Origin: Roseiflexaceae bacterium
Lineage (GTDB): Bacteria > Chloroflexota > Chloroflexia > Chloroflexales > Roseiflexaceae
Reading direction: 5' to 3'
Length of the DNA: 61,582 nucleotides
Assembly (NCBI GenBank): GCA_947474225.1
Contig: CANJHS010000014.1
Coordinates: 1 to 61,582 of the forward strand
In this document: piece after piece, positions 9,209 through 18,207 of the stretch
Position numbering within the stretch: position 1 is the first letter of the stretch
Layout of the letters: each line of letters starts with the position of its first letter
The notes under the pieces: model-generated
Told to the model about the DNA's origin: nothing
Seen by the model: only the letters and a program-made list of their open reading frames with translations
Databases searched by the model: none
Translations under genes and position numbers: made by a program

Positions 9209-9979
9209 TTACAACTTAATCGTTGAGCCCGTGGAAGTGGGTTGTGGCATGTACGGTGCGATCGCTTTGGCGAGTGACATCATAGGCATTGTCTGTAACC
9301 ATACTTTGCCAGGTCCTTTGAGCGTGGTGAGGAATAACCCTTCTCCACCGAAAAGGATGTTCTTGAAGCCCTTCATCATTTCGATGTCCATCGACACGGT
9401 TGGCTCGATCATGGCGACGTGACCGGAATCGACTTTGAGGACCTGACCGGGTTCAAGAGTATACTCGACGATTTCGCCGTCAAATGCGACAAAAGCAACC
9501 CCTGGTCCGGTGATTTTTTCCATGATGAAGCCTTCACCGCCAAACAAACCTGCGCCGATTTTGCGTTGCAAATGGATATCGAAGTTCACGCTTTTCTCTG
9601 AGCACATAAAGGCTTGCTTCTGCACGATGAGTTCTTGGCCGGCTCCGAGGTGTACGGGGATGATTTTGCCAGGGAAGTCAGAAGCGAACGAAATCAAACC
9701 ACGACCCGAAGAAACACCATATTCGACAATAAAGAGTGATTCGCCGCTGATAGCACGTTTGAACAAGCCTCCCAACCCGCCGCTCATGTTTGTTGACATG
9801 GTGACGTTCCCGCTCATCCAAGCCATGCCACCGCTTTGTGAGACGATAGTTTCGCCAGCGTCGATTTCACAGATGACGGCTTGCATGGTTGAACCAACGA
9901 TTTTGTACTCCATCCCTCCGGTACCGGTGCCGGATGTGGCCACACTAGGAGCTGGGATGTCAAATTTTTGATTCGTCAC
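9209..9979 (-). CDS. AIM24/TIGR00266-type protein, copy 2
   Basis: The 256-residue paralogue of the next gene shares nearly the whole sequence in long identical blocks, such as [20 protein letters not shown]. The two differ mainly in the first 15 residues and at the C-terminal end. It begins with GTG at 9979, preceded by AGGAG six bases away; no better ATG is available. The pair probably arose by tandem duplication and may form hetero-oligomers, which is inference. It lies 142 bases after the end of ribF, with no clear terminator between, so read-through from the translation operon is possible. Confidence 0.88.
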   Translation of the reverse strand: MTNQKFDIPAPSVATSGTGTGGMEYKIVGSTMQAVICEIDAGETIVSQSGGMAWMSGNVTMSTNMSGGLGGLFKRAISGESLFIVEYGVSSGRGLISFASDFPGKIIPVHLGAGQELIVQKQAFMCSEKSVNFDIHLQRKIGAGLFGGEGFIMEKITGPGVAFVAFDGEIVEYTLEPGQVLKVDSGHVAMIEPTVSMDIEMMKGFKNILFGGEGLFLTTLKGPGKVWLQTMPMMSLAKAIAPYMPQPTSTGSTIKL

Positions 9980-10121
9980 GGTCTTCTCCTGTCATAAAAA
10001 TTGTTTGACTATGGGTTCTTGGATTGCAGGGATTGTAGGAACGATTGTTGAAGAAAACGTCCGTCCAATACTGCGTTCACATGTTATAGAGTATATGTTG
10101 TTTTGAGCAATGTGTGAAGAT

Positions 10122-11045
10122 TCAATGTGCCTGACTGAGAATCGCACGAGCTGCATGTGCGTCGCGAGCGATTTGCGTTTTGAGTGCATCGAGTCCGGCG
10201 AATTTTTGCTCGCCTCGCAAATGTGCAATCAACTCGATATGGGCCGTCTCGTCATACACATCGACATCAACATCGAGGAGATGTGCTTCGATACGTGGTT
10301 GAATTCCATCAAAGGTCGGGCGGACACCGATGTTGGTAACCGAAGGGTATACAGTAGATGCAATAGTAACAAATGTTGCATAGACTCCGTATTTGGGCAG
10401 GATGAGGCGCTCATCAATCTGAATGTTTGCGGTTGGGAAGCCTATCGTGCGTCCTCGTTTGTCGCCATGGACGACAACTCCGGTATAGCCAAAGGGGCGC
10501 CCGAGCGCAATTGTTGCAGCAGTAATATCGCCTTGCGAAAGTGCGTCTCGGATCAATGATGCACTCGGCGGGTGCGCTTCGCCAATTTGTGGTACTTCGA
10601 CCGCCGTGTATCCTAGCTCGATGCCAAGTTCGACAAGGCGCTCAAACGTGCCATCGCGACCACGACCAAGTGCGAAATCCCAGCCAACCCAGACAGTACG
10701 TAGCGCGACTGATGCGCAGAGTGCATTCATGAAATCTGCTGCTGACATAGCCCGAATTACTGCATCAAATTGAAGGGTAATGACAATATCTATCCCGCAT
10801 TCTGCAATCCGTGCGTACCGTTCGTTTGGGGTAATAAGCAAACCAGTATAGCGATCGGGATGAATGAGGAGATCGGGATGTGGATCAAACGTGACTACTG
10901 TAGCCACCTGCCCACGCCCATGCGCTTCGGCCGCCATCCGCTTAAGGAATGTGGCATGCCCAGTGTGCATGCCATCGAAAACCCCAATCGTTAGGGTACA
11001 TGGATCGAGCAATTTATTCTGTGGGAATCCCGATAGTTGCATCAT
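10122..11045 (-). CDS. ribF: Bifunctional riboflavin kinase/FAD synthetase
   Basis: RibF makes FMN from riboflavin and then FAD. The 307-residue protein has the N-terminal adenylyltransferase domain with TIGVFDGMHTGH (H-x-G-H near 28-31) and WVGWDFALGRGRDG. The C-terminal kinase domain has GDKRGRTIGFPTAN near 193-206 and YPSVTNIGVRPTF. Length is normal. Its ATG overlaps the truB stop by 4 bases, making it the last gene of the nusA-infB operon, a frequent position for ribF. Confidence 0.97.
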   Translation of the reverse strand: MMQLSGFPQNKLLDPCTLTIGVFDGMHTGHATFLKRMAAEAHGRGQVATVVTFDPHPDLLIHPDRYTGLLITPNERYARIAECGIDIVITLQFDAVIRAMSAADFMNALCASVALRTVWVGWDFALGRGRDGTFERLVELGIELGYTAVEVPQIGEAHPPSASLIRDALSQGDITAATIALGRPFGYTGVVVHGDKRGRTIGFPTANIQIDERLILPKYGVYATFVTIASTVYPSVTNIGVRPTFDGIQPRIEAHLLDVDVDVYDETAHIELIAHLRGEQKFAGLDALKTQIARDAHAARAILSQAH

Positions 11046-11917
11046 GATGCTTCACTCCAGCGGAACACTTTCGTTGGGTAGAGTTTGGCATTTCGCTGCA
11101 CGGCGGTCGCAAGCAACTCACCAGTGCTGTCAATAATTGCAACGCGTTGACTATCTACGAAGCTGCAGTCTATTGGCATCCCATTATGAATAAGGGCTAT
11201 TTCGATCTCTGTCGCCTGGTGTACAGGCCAGTCTGCGAGCGCTACTGCATTTGGTTTGAGCCATTGCGTAACCCCGTTTTCCTGCAATTGTTCAATCGTC
11301 ACACTGGTTTCTACCGAGAACGAACCAACTGCGGTGCGACGTAGTGCAGAGAGATGCGCAACGGTACCGAGCGCCGCACCGATGTCTCGAGCCAACGATC
11401 GAATATACGTACCTTTGCCACACGTGACTTGAACCTGTAGGGAATCAGCGGTAAATGACAGTAGGGTGATTGCGTAGATATGGACTGGTCGAGCTGGCAG
11501 GTCTGGTGCGATGCCCTGACGGGCCAGGTCGTACATTCGTTTTCCATCGACATGAATTGCAGAGACTTTTGGGGGAATCTGCATGATTGCACCCACAAAT
11601 GAGCGTAGCACTGTGCTGATGGTTGCTTCAGGATGTGCAACAACAGGCATTTGGCTTAGAACACTTCCATCAGCATCATCGCTGTCTGTGGCAATGCCAA
11701 GCGTGATGGTAGCGACATATGTCTTGCGTGTCTCGTCCTGCACATATTCAATCAGACGAGTAGTTGGACCAATCGCAAGAACCAAAACACCCGATGCGCC
11801 CGGATCGAGCGTCCCAGCGTGACCGATTCGTTTGATACGGCTGATACGCCGGACGATGGCAACGACGTCGTGTGAAGTTATGCCGAGCGGTTTGTCGATG
11901 CAGATAAATCCGTGCAT
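11042..11917 (-). CDS. truB: tRNA pseudouridine-55 synthase
   Basis: TruB converts U55 to pseudouridine in the T-loop of tRNAs. The 291-residue protein has the opening GFICIDKPLGITSHDVV and the catalytic GHAGTLDPGASG with Asp near 38. Also present are RKTYVATITLGIATD, the conserved ARQGI region, GTYIRSLARDIG and a C-terminal PUA-like tail. Its first 40 bases overlap the end of nrnA, an unusually deep overlap for this operon. Confidence 0.97.
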   Translation of the reverse strand: MHGFICIDKPLGITSHDVVAIVRRISRIKRIGHAGTLDPGASGVLVLAIGPTTRLIEYVQDETRKTYVATITLGIATDSDDADGSVLSQMPVVAHPEATISTVLRSFVGAIMQIPPKVSAIHVDGKRMYDLARQGIAPDLPARPVHIYAITLLSFTADSLQVQVTCGKGTYIRSLARDIGAALGTVAHLSALRRTAVGSFSVETSVTIEQLQENGVTQWLKPNAVALADWPVHQATEIEIALIHNGMPIDCSFVDSQRVAIIDSTGELLATAVQRNAKLYPTKVFRWSEAS

Positions 11918-12900
11918 AGTGCCATTAGATCCGGTAACAAAAGTGCCGCAGCACTGTCGATAGAATGGTCTGCGAAATTAATACCAGCTGCATGAATGTG
12001 ACCGCCACCGCCGTGTTTTTTGGCCACGGAAGCGACATTTACGGCCCGAGAACGAAGCGAAATTTTCACTCCTTGGCTGCGCTGTTTAATAAGCATGATG
12101 ACTTCTGGCCCTTCAATGCGTTGGAGCATGAGGAGCGCTTCGTCGCTTTCATCATCAGTAGCGTTGAGTTCGTCAACCCAAGATAAAGGCACCCCACACC
12201 ATACGACTTTGCCGTGGGTATGCATGTCGTTGATGACCCGTGAGGCAAGTGTCAACGCTTCGAGTCGTGTCGATCGAAATACTTTCGAGACGATGCGTGC
12301 ATGATCAGCGCCGGCTGTGAATAAGCTGGCCCCGAGCGATAGCGTTTTGGCAGTTGTGTCATAAATCTGGAAGCTCTGCGTGTCGGTCATTATGCCGAGG
12401 AGCAGAGGTGTGGCTATCCCTGCAGTAACGGTGATGCCGAGATATGGCAGGAATTCTGTGACAATTTCGCACGTGGCACAGGAATCTGGCAGGATAAGAT
12501 TATCTACTGCAAACAGCGTGTTCGTTGCATGATGGTCGATCTGGATGACCGCCGTATGGGTAATGTGATGCATGTGCTGAGGAGCAATCCCGCCGAGGCG
12601 TTCTGCTGACGCACAATCAACTGCGATGATGAGGTCAGGATTTGGCCAAGGTTTATCGGCTCCTATTGCCACACTGTGCTCAATCCCTTGCACCCAATCG
12701 AGGTATACGGGAATAGGTTGCTGCAGTACCGGAATTATCTCCGCATCGGTCAGTTGGGGGAGCGCCATCATCAATCCGATGAGCGAGCCAATGGCGTCTC
12801 CATCAGGATTGACATGTGTCACCAACATGATGGTGTTGGCATTTGCTATACGTTCTCGCCACGTTATTGCAGCGCTTGTAAACTTACTGATGCGGTCCAT
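11878..12900 (-). CDS. nrnA: DHH-DHHA1 oligoribonuclease/pAp phosphatase (NrnA)
   Basis: NrnA degrades very short RNA and dephosphorylates pAp. The 340-residue protein has the metal-binding HVNPDGDAIGS motif near residues 28-38, AVDCAS, the signature IQIDHHATN and the C-terminal DHHA1 substrate loop GGGGHIHAAG. It sits between rbfA (8-base gap) and truB (40-base overlap), the common rbfA-nrnA-truB order. Family assignment is firm; the split between oligoribonuclease and phosphatase roles is inferred. Confidence 0.93.
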   Translation of the reverse strand: MDRISKFTSAAITWRERIANANTIMLVTHVNPDGDAIGSLIGLMMALPQLTDAEIIPVLQQPIPVYLDWVQGIEHSVAIGADKPWPNPDLIIAVDCASAERLGGIAPQHMHHITHTAVIQIDHHATNTLFAVDNLILPDSCATCEIVTEFLPYLGITVTAGIATPLLLGIMTDTQSFQIYDTTAKTLSLGASLFTAGADHARIVSKVFRSTRLEALTLASRVINDMHTHGKVVWCGVPLSWVDELNATDDESDEALLMLQRIEGPEVIMLIKQRSQGVKISLRSRAVNVASVAKKHGGGGHIHAAGINFADHSIDSAAALLLPDLMALCTDLSASTNRSA

Positions 12901-12908
12901 TTGTCGTC

Positions 12909-13256
12909 CTACTGTTGCGACTTCATGTCGCGGAGTAATTCATTAATACGCATGCTGTGATCGAGTGATTCATCGAGCATAAATCTGATATCCGGTGCAG
13001 TACGAAGGTGGCGTAATTCGCGCGCCAGCTCACGTCGTATAAAGCCACGGGCGCGTTCGAGCGCGGCCATGGTAGCTTTGCGTGTCTCGGGATCACCCAT
13101 AACCGAAACATGGATGTGCGCCATTTGGAGGTCTGTCGAAATGTCCACGTTGACAATCGTGCAAAAGGCAACTCGTGGGTCCTTCACTTCGAATTGGAGG
13201 AGGTGGCCGACGATTTGTTGTATTTCGCCGGCCACTTGGAGGGTACGTTTACTCAT
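12909..13256 (-). CDS. rbfA: 30S ribosome-binding factor A
   Basis: RbfA is a KH-like cold-shock and 30S maturation factor. The 115-residue protein has the expected pattern RTLQVAGEIQQIVGHLL, VKDPRVAFCTIVNVDIS and ALERARGFIRRELARELRHLRTAPDIRFMLDESL, with the final pattern typical of the family. It starts two bases after the infB stop and precedes nrnA. Confidence 0.96.
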   Translation of the reverse strand: MSKRTLQVAGEIQQIVGHLLQFEVKDPRVAFCTIVNVDISTDLQMAHIHVSVMGDPETRKATMAALERARGFIRRELARELRHLRTAPDIRFMLDESLDHSMRINELLRDMKSQQ

Positions 13257-13258
13257 CG

Positions 13259-15904
13259 TTATCCAGTACGCTCCACACGTTCCTTCCGGTAGAATTCCAT
13301 GTTGTCAGCGTCTTGGACGTCAGTGAATCCGTCCACCACAACACCACATTCGTATCCGGAGGTTACTTCTCGTACGTCTTCTTTGAATCGTCGCAGACTG
13401 CTGAGGCGACCGTCGTGAACGACAACGCCACTGCGAAGAACACGTACCGAAAGTTGTCGATTGAGTTTTCCATCGGTCACATAGAGTCCAGCCACGATTT
13501 CACGGCTAGGCAAACGGAATGTGTTGCGTACTTCTGCGTAGCCTTCGATGACTTCGCGGAATTCCGGGTCCAACATCCCGATCATGGCTTTCTTCATCTC
13601 TTCCACAAGGTTGTAGATGATGTTGTAGAAGCGGATGTCGATGCCATTCGCCTCAGCAAACTTTCGCGCTGCGGGGTCAGGACGGGCATTGAATCCGATG
13701 ATAATGGCACGTGAGGCAATTGCCAAGTTGACATCGCTTTCGGTAATCGTACCGGTGCCACGGTGGATAATTTTGATCTGTACTTCGCTCGTGTTGAGCT
13801 GGCCGAGTGCGTGTTCGATAGCGCCAATAGACCCCATCACGTCTACTTTGACAATCAGGTTCAGTTCTTTGATTTTGCCTTGCTGGATGTTGGCAAATAA
13901 TCCATCCAAGCTGACTGACCGCAGATTTGCCATTGCATCAAGCCGAATCTGGCGCTGACGTTGCAGGGCAACTTCACGGGCGATTGTCAGATCAGTCATC
14001 ACCTGTAGGATATCGCCGGCTTGTGGGACTTCGTTCAAACCGAGGATAAGAATTGGTGTGGAAGGCTCTGCAAAGCGGATGCGTTTGCCCGTTTCGTTGA
14101 ACATTGCGCGGACCGTCCCGGTACCATTGCCCACCAAGACGTTATCGTCGAGGCGCAACGTGCCGTTCTGGATCAATACGGTCGCAATAGGGCCACGCTG
14201 TCGATCCATTTCGGCTTCGACGACGGTGCCAACTGCTTTGGCTTGTGGATTTGCTTTGTAGTCTTGTAAGTCAGCGACCAACAAAATCATCTCGAGCAAA
14301 CCCTCGATGTTGGTGCGCAATCGAGCAGAAACTTCGACACAGGGTACATCGCCGCCGTAGGATTCGACGATGACGTTGTTTACTGCGAGTTGTTGACGTA
14401 CATTGTCAGGATTTGCACTCGGTGAGTCCATCTTATTAATGGCGACAATCATTGGCACACCCGCAGCACGGACGTGCGAAATGGCTTCGACAGTTTGCGG
14501 CATCACGCCGTCGTCGGCAGCAACCACGAGCACTACAATGTCGGTGACTTGTGCGCCACGGGCACGCATAGCGGTAAATGCTTCGTGACCCGGTGTATCG
14601 AGGAAGGTAATCTTGCGACCACTGACTTCGACCTGATAGGCACCTACGTGCTGGGTAATACCACCGGCTTCGCCTTCGGCGACCTTGGTCTGTCGAATTG
14701 CATCGAGCAGCTTGGTTTTACCGTGGTCAACGTGACCCATGATGGTCACAACTGGTGGCCGGGTAATCAACGTTTCGTCTGTTTCGGCTGCCAACACATT
14801 TTTGATGTTGTCGACAATCCCAATCATTGATTCTGGGACGTATTCGTTTGTTTCGATGTTGAATTCTGCGCAGATAAGTGCAGCAGTTTCGTAGTCGATT
14901 TGTTGATTGATATTTGCGACCACACCGCTCTTGAGCAAAACCTTGAGAATTTCGGCAGCGCCAACGCTCGTGGCTTCAGACAATTCACGGACGGTCAGGT
15001 TATTGCCGAGCTGAATTGGACCCTTTGGACGAACGACTGGGCGGGCTACCTGCTGGCGACCACCAAAGCCACGATTCATCATCGAGCCTGGTTTGCCTGC
15101 CTTCGCACCTTTGCCACGTCCCTGGCCATCGCTCTCGGCGGCATCAGAGCCGCGTACTGCACCTTTGCGGTCAGTACTGTTGCGTCGTTGGCCAGAATTG
15201 CCACCTCGACTCCCAGGGACTGCTCCACCAACGCCACCGCCAACTGGACCACTATTGAATCCACCACGGCTTGGACCACCGGTACTACTTGAAGCGCCAG
15301 GAGGGCCACCGAATGGGCGGTCACCGGGAGGGCGTGGTGGACGATCGCCAAATGGGCGATCTCCTGGCGGACGTGGCGGACGGTCGCCGAATGGGCGATC
15401 ACCTGCAGGTCGTGCTGCCGTAAATGGGCGGTCGCCAGCCGGCCGTGGGGGTGGGCGTTCTCCTGGAGGACGTGGCGTGTATGGTCGATCCGCACTCACT
15501 GGAGGACGTTCACCAGGAGGGCGTGGGGTATACGGACGGTCACCGAAAGGTTGACGATCCCCGACTGGTCGGTCACCCGCCGGCCGTGGTGGACGATCTG
15601 CAAAAGGTCGGTCACCTGCGGGGCGAGGAGGACGGTCTCCGAAGGGACGATCTCCAGCTGGCCGCGGCGGACGTTCACCCATTGGGCGATCACCTGCGGG
15701 ACGGGGCGGGCGATCCCCGACAGGACGTGGTGCGGGCGCGTCCGCACTCTGGGGCGGACGCGTAGCCGGTACCGGCCGGGTGTCCGCTGGGCGGGGTTCA
15801 TCAGGACGAATTTTTTCATCGCTGTTGTTTGTGCTGCCCTGGGAGCTATCATCACTGGCTGCATACAGTGGCAGTCGCAGCATGTCATTCCAAAATCGTC
15901 GCAT
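13259..15904 (-). CDS. infB: Translation initiation factor IF-2 with long PR/G-rich leader
   Basis: IF-2 is the GTPase that brings initiator tRNA to the ribosome. In this 881-residue protein, residues 50-200 are a Pro/Arg-rich repeat and 200-290 a Gly/Arg-rich stretch. An IF2_N domain ([20 protein letters not shown]) starts near 303. The G domain follows with G1 GHVDHGKT (about 390-397), G3 DTPGHEAF and G4 NKMD. Domains II-IV continue to the end. The start is supported by GGAGG seven bases upstream. It is co-transcribed with ylxR (3-base gap) and rbfA (2-base gap). The catalytic core looks complete; the N-terminal extension is disordered in character. Confidence 0.97.
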   Translation of the reverse strand: MRRFWNDMLRLPLYAASDDSSQGSTNNSDEKIRPDEPRPADTRPVPATRPPQSADAPAPRPVGDRPPRPAGDRPMGERPPRPAGDRPFGDRPPRPAGDRPFADRPPRPAGDRPVGDRQPFGDRPYTPRPPGERPPVSADRPYTPRPPGERPPPRPAGDRPFTAARPAGDRPFGDRPPRPPGDRPFGDRPPRPPGDRPFGGPPGASSSTGGPSRGGFNSGPVGGGVGGAVPGSRGGNSGQRRNSTDRKGAVRGSDAAESDGQGRGKGAKAGKPGSMMNRGFGGRQQVARPVVRPKGPIQLGNNLTVRELSEATSVGAAEILKVLLKSGVVANINQQIDYETAALICAEFNIETNEYVPESMIGIVDNIKNVLAAETDETLITRPPVVTIMGHVDHGKTKLLDAIRQTKVAEGEAGGITQHVGAYQVEVSGRKITFLDTPGHEAFTAMRARGAQVTDIVVLVVAADDGVMPQTVEAISHVRAAGVPMIVAINKMDSPSANPDNVRQQLAVNNVIVESYGGDVPCVEVSARLRTNIEGLLEMILLVADLQDYKANPQAKAVGTVVEAEMDRQRGPIATVLIQNGTLRLDDNVLVGNGTGTVRAMFNETGKRIRFAEPSTPILILGLNEVPQAGDILQVMTDLTIAREVALQRQRQIRLDAMANLRSVSLDGLFANIQQGKIKELNLIVKVDVMGSIGAIEHALGQLNTSEVQIKIIHRGTGTITESDVNLAIASRAIIIGFNARPDPAARKFAEANGIDIRFYNIIYNLVEEMKKAMIGMLDPEFREVIEGYAEVRNTFRLPSREIVAGLYVTDGKLNRQLSVRVLRSGVVVHDGRLSSLRRFKEDVREVTSGYECGVVVDGFTDVQDADNMEFYRKERVERTG
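15305..15755 (-). repeat. In-frame Pro-Arg repeat array in infB
   Basis: About a dozen degenerate copies of a unit such as [13 protein letters not shown] are encoded back to back. They form a DNA tandem repeat with a 24-33 base period and third-base drift. It lies wholly within infB and stays in frame, so it is coding low complexity rather than an intergenic repeat. Confidence 0.9.
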
Positions 15905-15907
15905 TCG

Positions 15908-16246
15908 CTATCCTCCGTGTAGGCGGGTGCTGACATCACTTGATGTCATCGGTTGTTCGAGAGTAAGTGTCCGTGCAAAGGACGTCAGCGTTGCCCGATC
16001 CTCTTCTGTGAGTGTGGAGAGTCGCAGTGCGCTCTGGATGCTGGTGCGCTCAAGGGCAGTAGTCCAGCATGTAAGGGTGTGACAGAGGTATGCTCCGCGA
16101 CCGTTTCTTTTCCCTGTGAGATCTATAGCCACACGCCCTTCATCGGTGCGCACAACCCGTACCAAACCACGTTTGGCTCCGGTTGAACGGCATGTGATGC
16201 ACATCCTGGTTGGGATATGCTTCGGGCGCAGATGGGAACTGGTCAT
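15908..16246 (-). CDS. ylxR: YlxR/DUF448 RNA-binding protein
   Basis: The small basic protein (112 residues) lies between nusA and infB, its conserved place in many bacteria. Family marks are PTRMCITCRSTGAKRGLVRVVR, a variant of the RxCxxCR motif, and GKRNGRGAYLCH. It has been proposed to bind RNA or act with RNase P or the nucleoid; the role here is inferred. It overlaps nusA by 4 bases and has a longer Ser/Thr-rich tail than minimal YlxR. Confidence 0.92.
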   Translation of the reverse strand: MTSSHLRPKHIPTRMCITCRSTGAKRGLVRVVRTDEGRVAIDLTGKRNGRGAYLCHTLTCWTTALERTSIQSALRLSTLTEEDRATLTSFARTLTLEQPMTSSDVSTRLHGG

Positions 16247-17556
16247 TCATTCACCGTGTAGTCGATATCGGGAATCATAAACGATGCAATCAAACGATCA
16301 TTCGCATAGATAAACAGCTTGACCGATGTTGCTCGGATCTGAATCGTCTGGCCAACGTAGTCCGCACCAAGCGGACCGTATTCTATATTCTGATAGACAA
16401 AAGTGCCGTATTCCGAGACCAAACGGTCTTCGACCTTGGCATTTGCAAGCTCGACATCGAGTGCCATGCTTTCTGCTTCGGCTGCTTGACGGAAATCACT
16501 TGCTTCGCGCATTTCGTCGATGAGGGTGCTCGAAGACTTGATGTCTATTTTCCATTTCGTCAGCTTTGCAGCGAGACGAACATTTTGTCCTTCTTTGCCG
16601 ATTGCCAAAGACAATTGCTTGTCAGGCACAATCACAACCGCTTTGTCCATGTCGCGTATTTGGACTTCGACGACCTGGGCTGGTGACAAGGCATTGGCGA
16701 TGAATTCTTTGACATCAGTGGACCACTGAACGACATCTATTTTTTCGCCGTTGAGTTCATTGACGATATTTTGAATGCGTACTCCACGGATGCCCACGCA
16801 TGCGCCGACGGGGTCAATGCCCTCTTGGCGCGCTGCGACGGCACACTTGGTGCGTACCCCTGGTTCGCGCGAGATGCTCTTTATTTCCACCGTCCCGGCC
16901 AAGATTTCAGGAACTTCCATTTCGAAAATTCGCTTAATCAAGTCGTTGTCGGTGCGCGATACAAGCAACCGCGTGCCACGGTCTTCGCGACGTATTTCTT
17001 TGAGCAAGACTTTGATACGCGTTCCAGGGCGATAATTATCCGAAGCAACTTGCTGGTCACGCGGCAGTATAGCTTCTGCTTTGCCAAGGTCAATGATGAT
17101 GTTGCCATTGACATTTCGCTGGACAACACCCACCATCAATTCCCCACGCCGTTCGTTGAATTCGCTATAGACATTGTCACGTTCGACATCACGAATACCT
17201 TGCAGAATGACCTGCTTGGCGGTCTGTGCAGCGATACGCCCAAAATCTTGTGGTGTTGTTTCGACGACGATTTTTTCGAGGACTTGAATGTTGGGGTCGT
17301 GTTTGCGCGCTTCGTCAAAGCTTATCTCAAATCGCTCGTCTTCGACTTCGTCGACGACCAACATTTCGGAGTAAACATGTGGGTCACCCTTGACTGGATC
17401 GATTTTGACAACGATTTCAATCGCTGGGGGTCGTTCGCCTAACGTGCGCCGATAAGCGGCGACGAGAGCCTTTTCGACTTGCTCGATAATGCGTTCGCGC
17501 GGTATGCCACGTTCGGCCGCAATGGCGGAGATGGCTGCAAAAAATTCTGTTCTCAT
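16243..17556 (-). CDS. nusA: Transcription termination/antitermination factor NusA
   Basis: NusA binds RNA polymerase and nascent RNA and modulates pausing and termination. The 437-residue protein has the N-terminal polymerase-binding domain (EFFAAISAIAAERGIPRERI). Next are an S1 domain starting near GELMVGVVQRNVNGN and two KH domains (DPVGACVGIRGVRIQNIVNEL and LSLAIGKEGQNVRLAAKLT). A tail of about 80 residues lacks acidic repeats. It heads the operon; rimP, usually just upstream, is absent. Its leader holds a weak hairpin followed by T-rich sequence. Confidence 0.96.
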   Translation of the reverse strand: MRTEFFAAISAIAAERGIPRERIIEQVEKALVAAYRRTLGERPPAIEIVVKIDPVKGDPHVYSEMLVVDEVEDERFEISFDEARKHDPNIQVLEKIVVETTPQDFGRIAAQTAKQVILQGIRDVERDNVYSEFNERRGELMVGVVQRNVNGNIIIDLGKAEAILPRDQQVASDNYRPGTRIKVLLKEIRREDRGTRLLVSRTDNDLIKRIFEMEVPEILAGTVEIKSISREPGVRTKCAVAARQEGIDPVGACVGIRGVRIQNIVNELNGEKIDVVQWSTDVKEFIANALSPAQVVEVQIRDMDKAVVIVPDKQLSLAIGKEGQNVRLAAKLTKWKIDIKSSSTLIDEMREASDFRQAAEAESMALDVELANAKVEDRLVSEYGTFVYQNIEYGPLGADYVGQTIQIRATSVKLFIYANDRLIASFMIPDIDYTVNE

Positions 17557-17581
17557 CCTGCTTCACCCTCGTTTACGTGAG

Positions 17582-17612
17582 AGAAAAAAGAAAAGCGGGA
17601 AAAACCCACTTC
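17582..17612 (-). promoter_or_regulatory. Possible attenuator hairpin in nusA leader
   Basis: In the minus-strand RNA, GAAGUGGG can pair with CCCGCUUU (two G-U pairs) across a UUUUU loop. It is followed by a pyrimidine run rich in U. It lies between the predicted start of transcription and the nusA ATG. The stem is weak, the type of terminator that depends on NusA. Confidence 0.4.
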
Positions 17613-17667
17613 TGCGTAAAAAACCTATCGGTGGACGCACAACATGGCACGGGTTCGCCGTGACATC

Positions 17668-17682
17668 TGCTATAGTATAGCA
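17668..17682. promoter_or_regulatory. Palindromic extended -10, divergent nusA / 17731 promoters
   Basis: TGCTATA-G-TATAGCA is a 15-base palindrome. It presents TGCTATAGT on the plus strand and TGCTATACT on the minus strand, both good extended -10 elements. No strong -35 is seen on either side, which extended -10 promoters tolerate. It lies 112 bases before nusA and 48 before the divergent gene. Confidence 0.6.
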
Positions 17683-17730
17683 TATCCAAGGGAACTCGTG
17701 TAATCCCCCGTATGAAATGCAGGTGGCAGT

Positions 17731-18198
17731 TTGACCGCCAATACTCTCCTCGCAATCGATGCAGGGATCACCTGCGGTTTCGCGTTCTTTTGCCTGGATT
17801 CACATCAATTACTCCGCTACCGTTCTCATAATTATGGGAATCTCGTACGTCTCCGCCGGGCTGCGACGGCGTTTCTCGCTGATGAACCAACTGTACGTGC
17901 CATCATCCTCGAAGGTGGTGGCACGATTGCAGATGTGTGGGTCAAACCAGCCCGTCATCGAACCATCCCGATTCAACTCATCAGCGCCGAACAATGGCGG
18001 GTTGATGCGCTCCTTCCGCGCGACCAACGCCGAGGATATATCGCCAAAAAAGCTGCAATTGTGTCGGCACGGAATCAAATCAACGACCACGCAACCAAAC
18101 GTACCAAAGCCCTCCGCGATGACACCGCCGAAGCCATTCTCGTCGGCGAGTGGGCACTAGAGCGTATCGCAGAACTCTTTCCTGAACTCGTTGTCTAA
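17731..18198 (+). CDS. RuvC/RNase H-fold protein of unknown role
   Basis: The 155-residue protein shows the signature of the RuvC-like nuclease fold. An opening strand LLAIDAGITCGFAFF has an acidic residue followed by Gly-x-x-x-Gly. A middle acidic strand ends in ILEGGG, and a C-terminal helix reads LRDDTAEAILVGEW, comparable to the final Asp pair of RuvC. Catalytic residues would be Asp10, Glu61 and the DD pair near 128. It is not canonical ruvC and has no ruvA/B neighbours. It starts with TTG after AGGTGG. It is divergent from nusA and 9 bases before an M20 hydrolase gene. Confidence 0.65.
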   Translation: MTANTLLAIDAGITCGFAFFCLDSHQLLRYRSHNYGNLVRLRRAATAFLADEPTVRAIILEGGGTIADVWVKPARHRTIPIQLISAEQWRVDALLPRDQRRGYIAKKAAIVSARNQINDHATKRTKALRDDTAEAILVGEWALERIAELFPELVV

Positions 18199-18207
18199 AG
18201 GAATACT

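Noticed and set aside
15305-15755. Short tandem repeats that could look like a CRISPR array
   Set aside because: Repeats are in frame in infB, degenerate, and lack unique spacers of constant length.
15093-15765. Long Pro/Gly/Arg-rich plus-strand frames opposite infB
   Set aside because: They are shadows of the coding repeat and have no ribosome sites.
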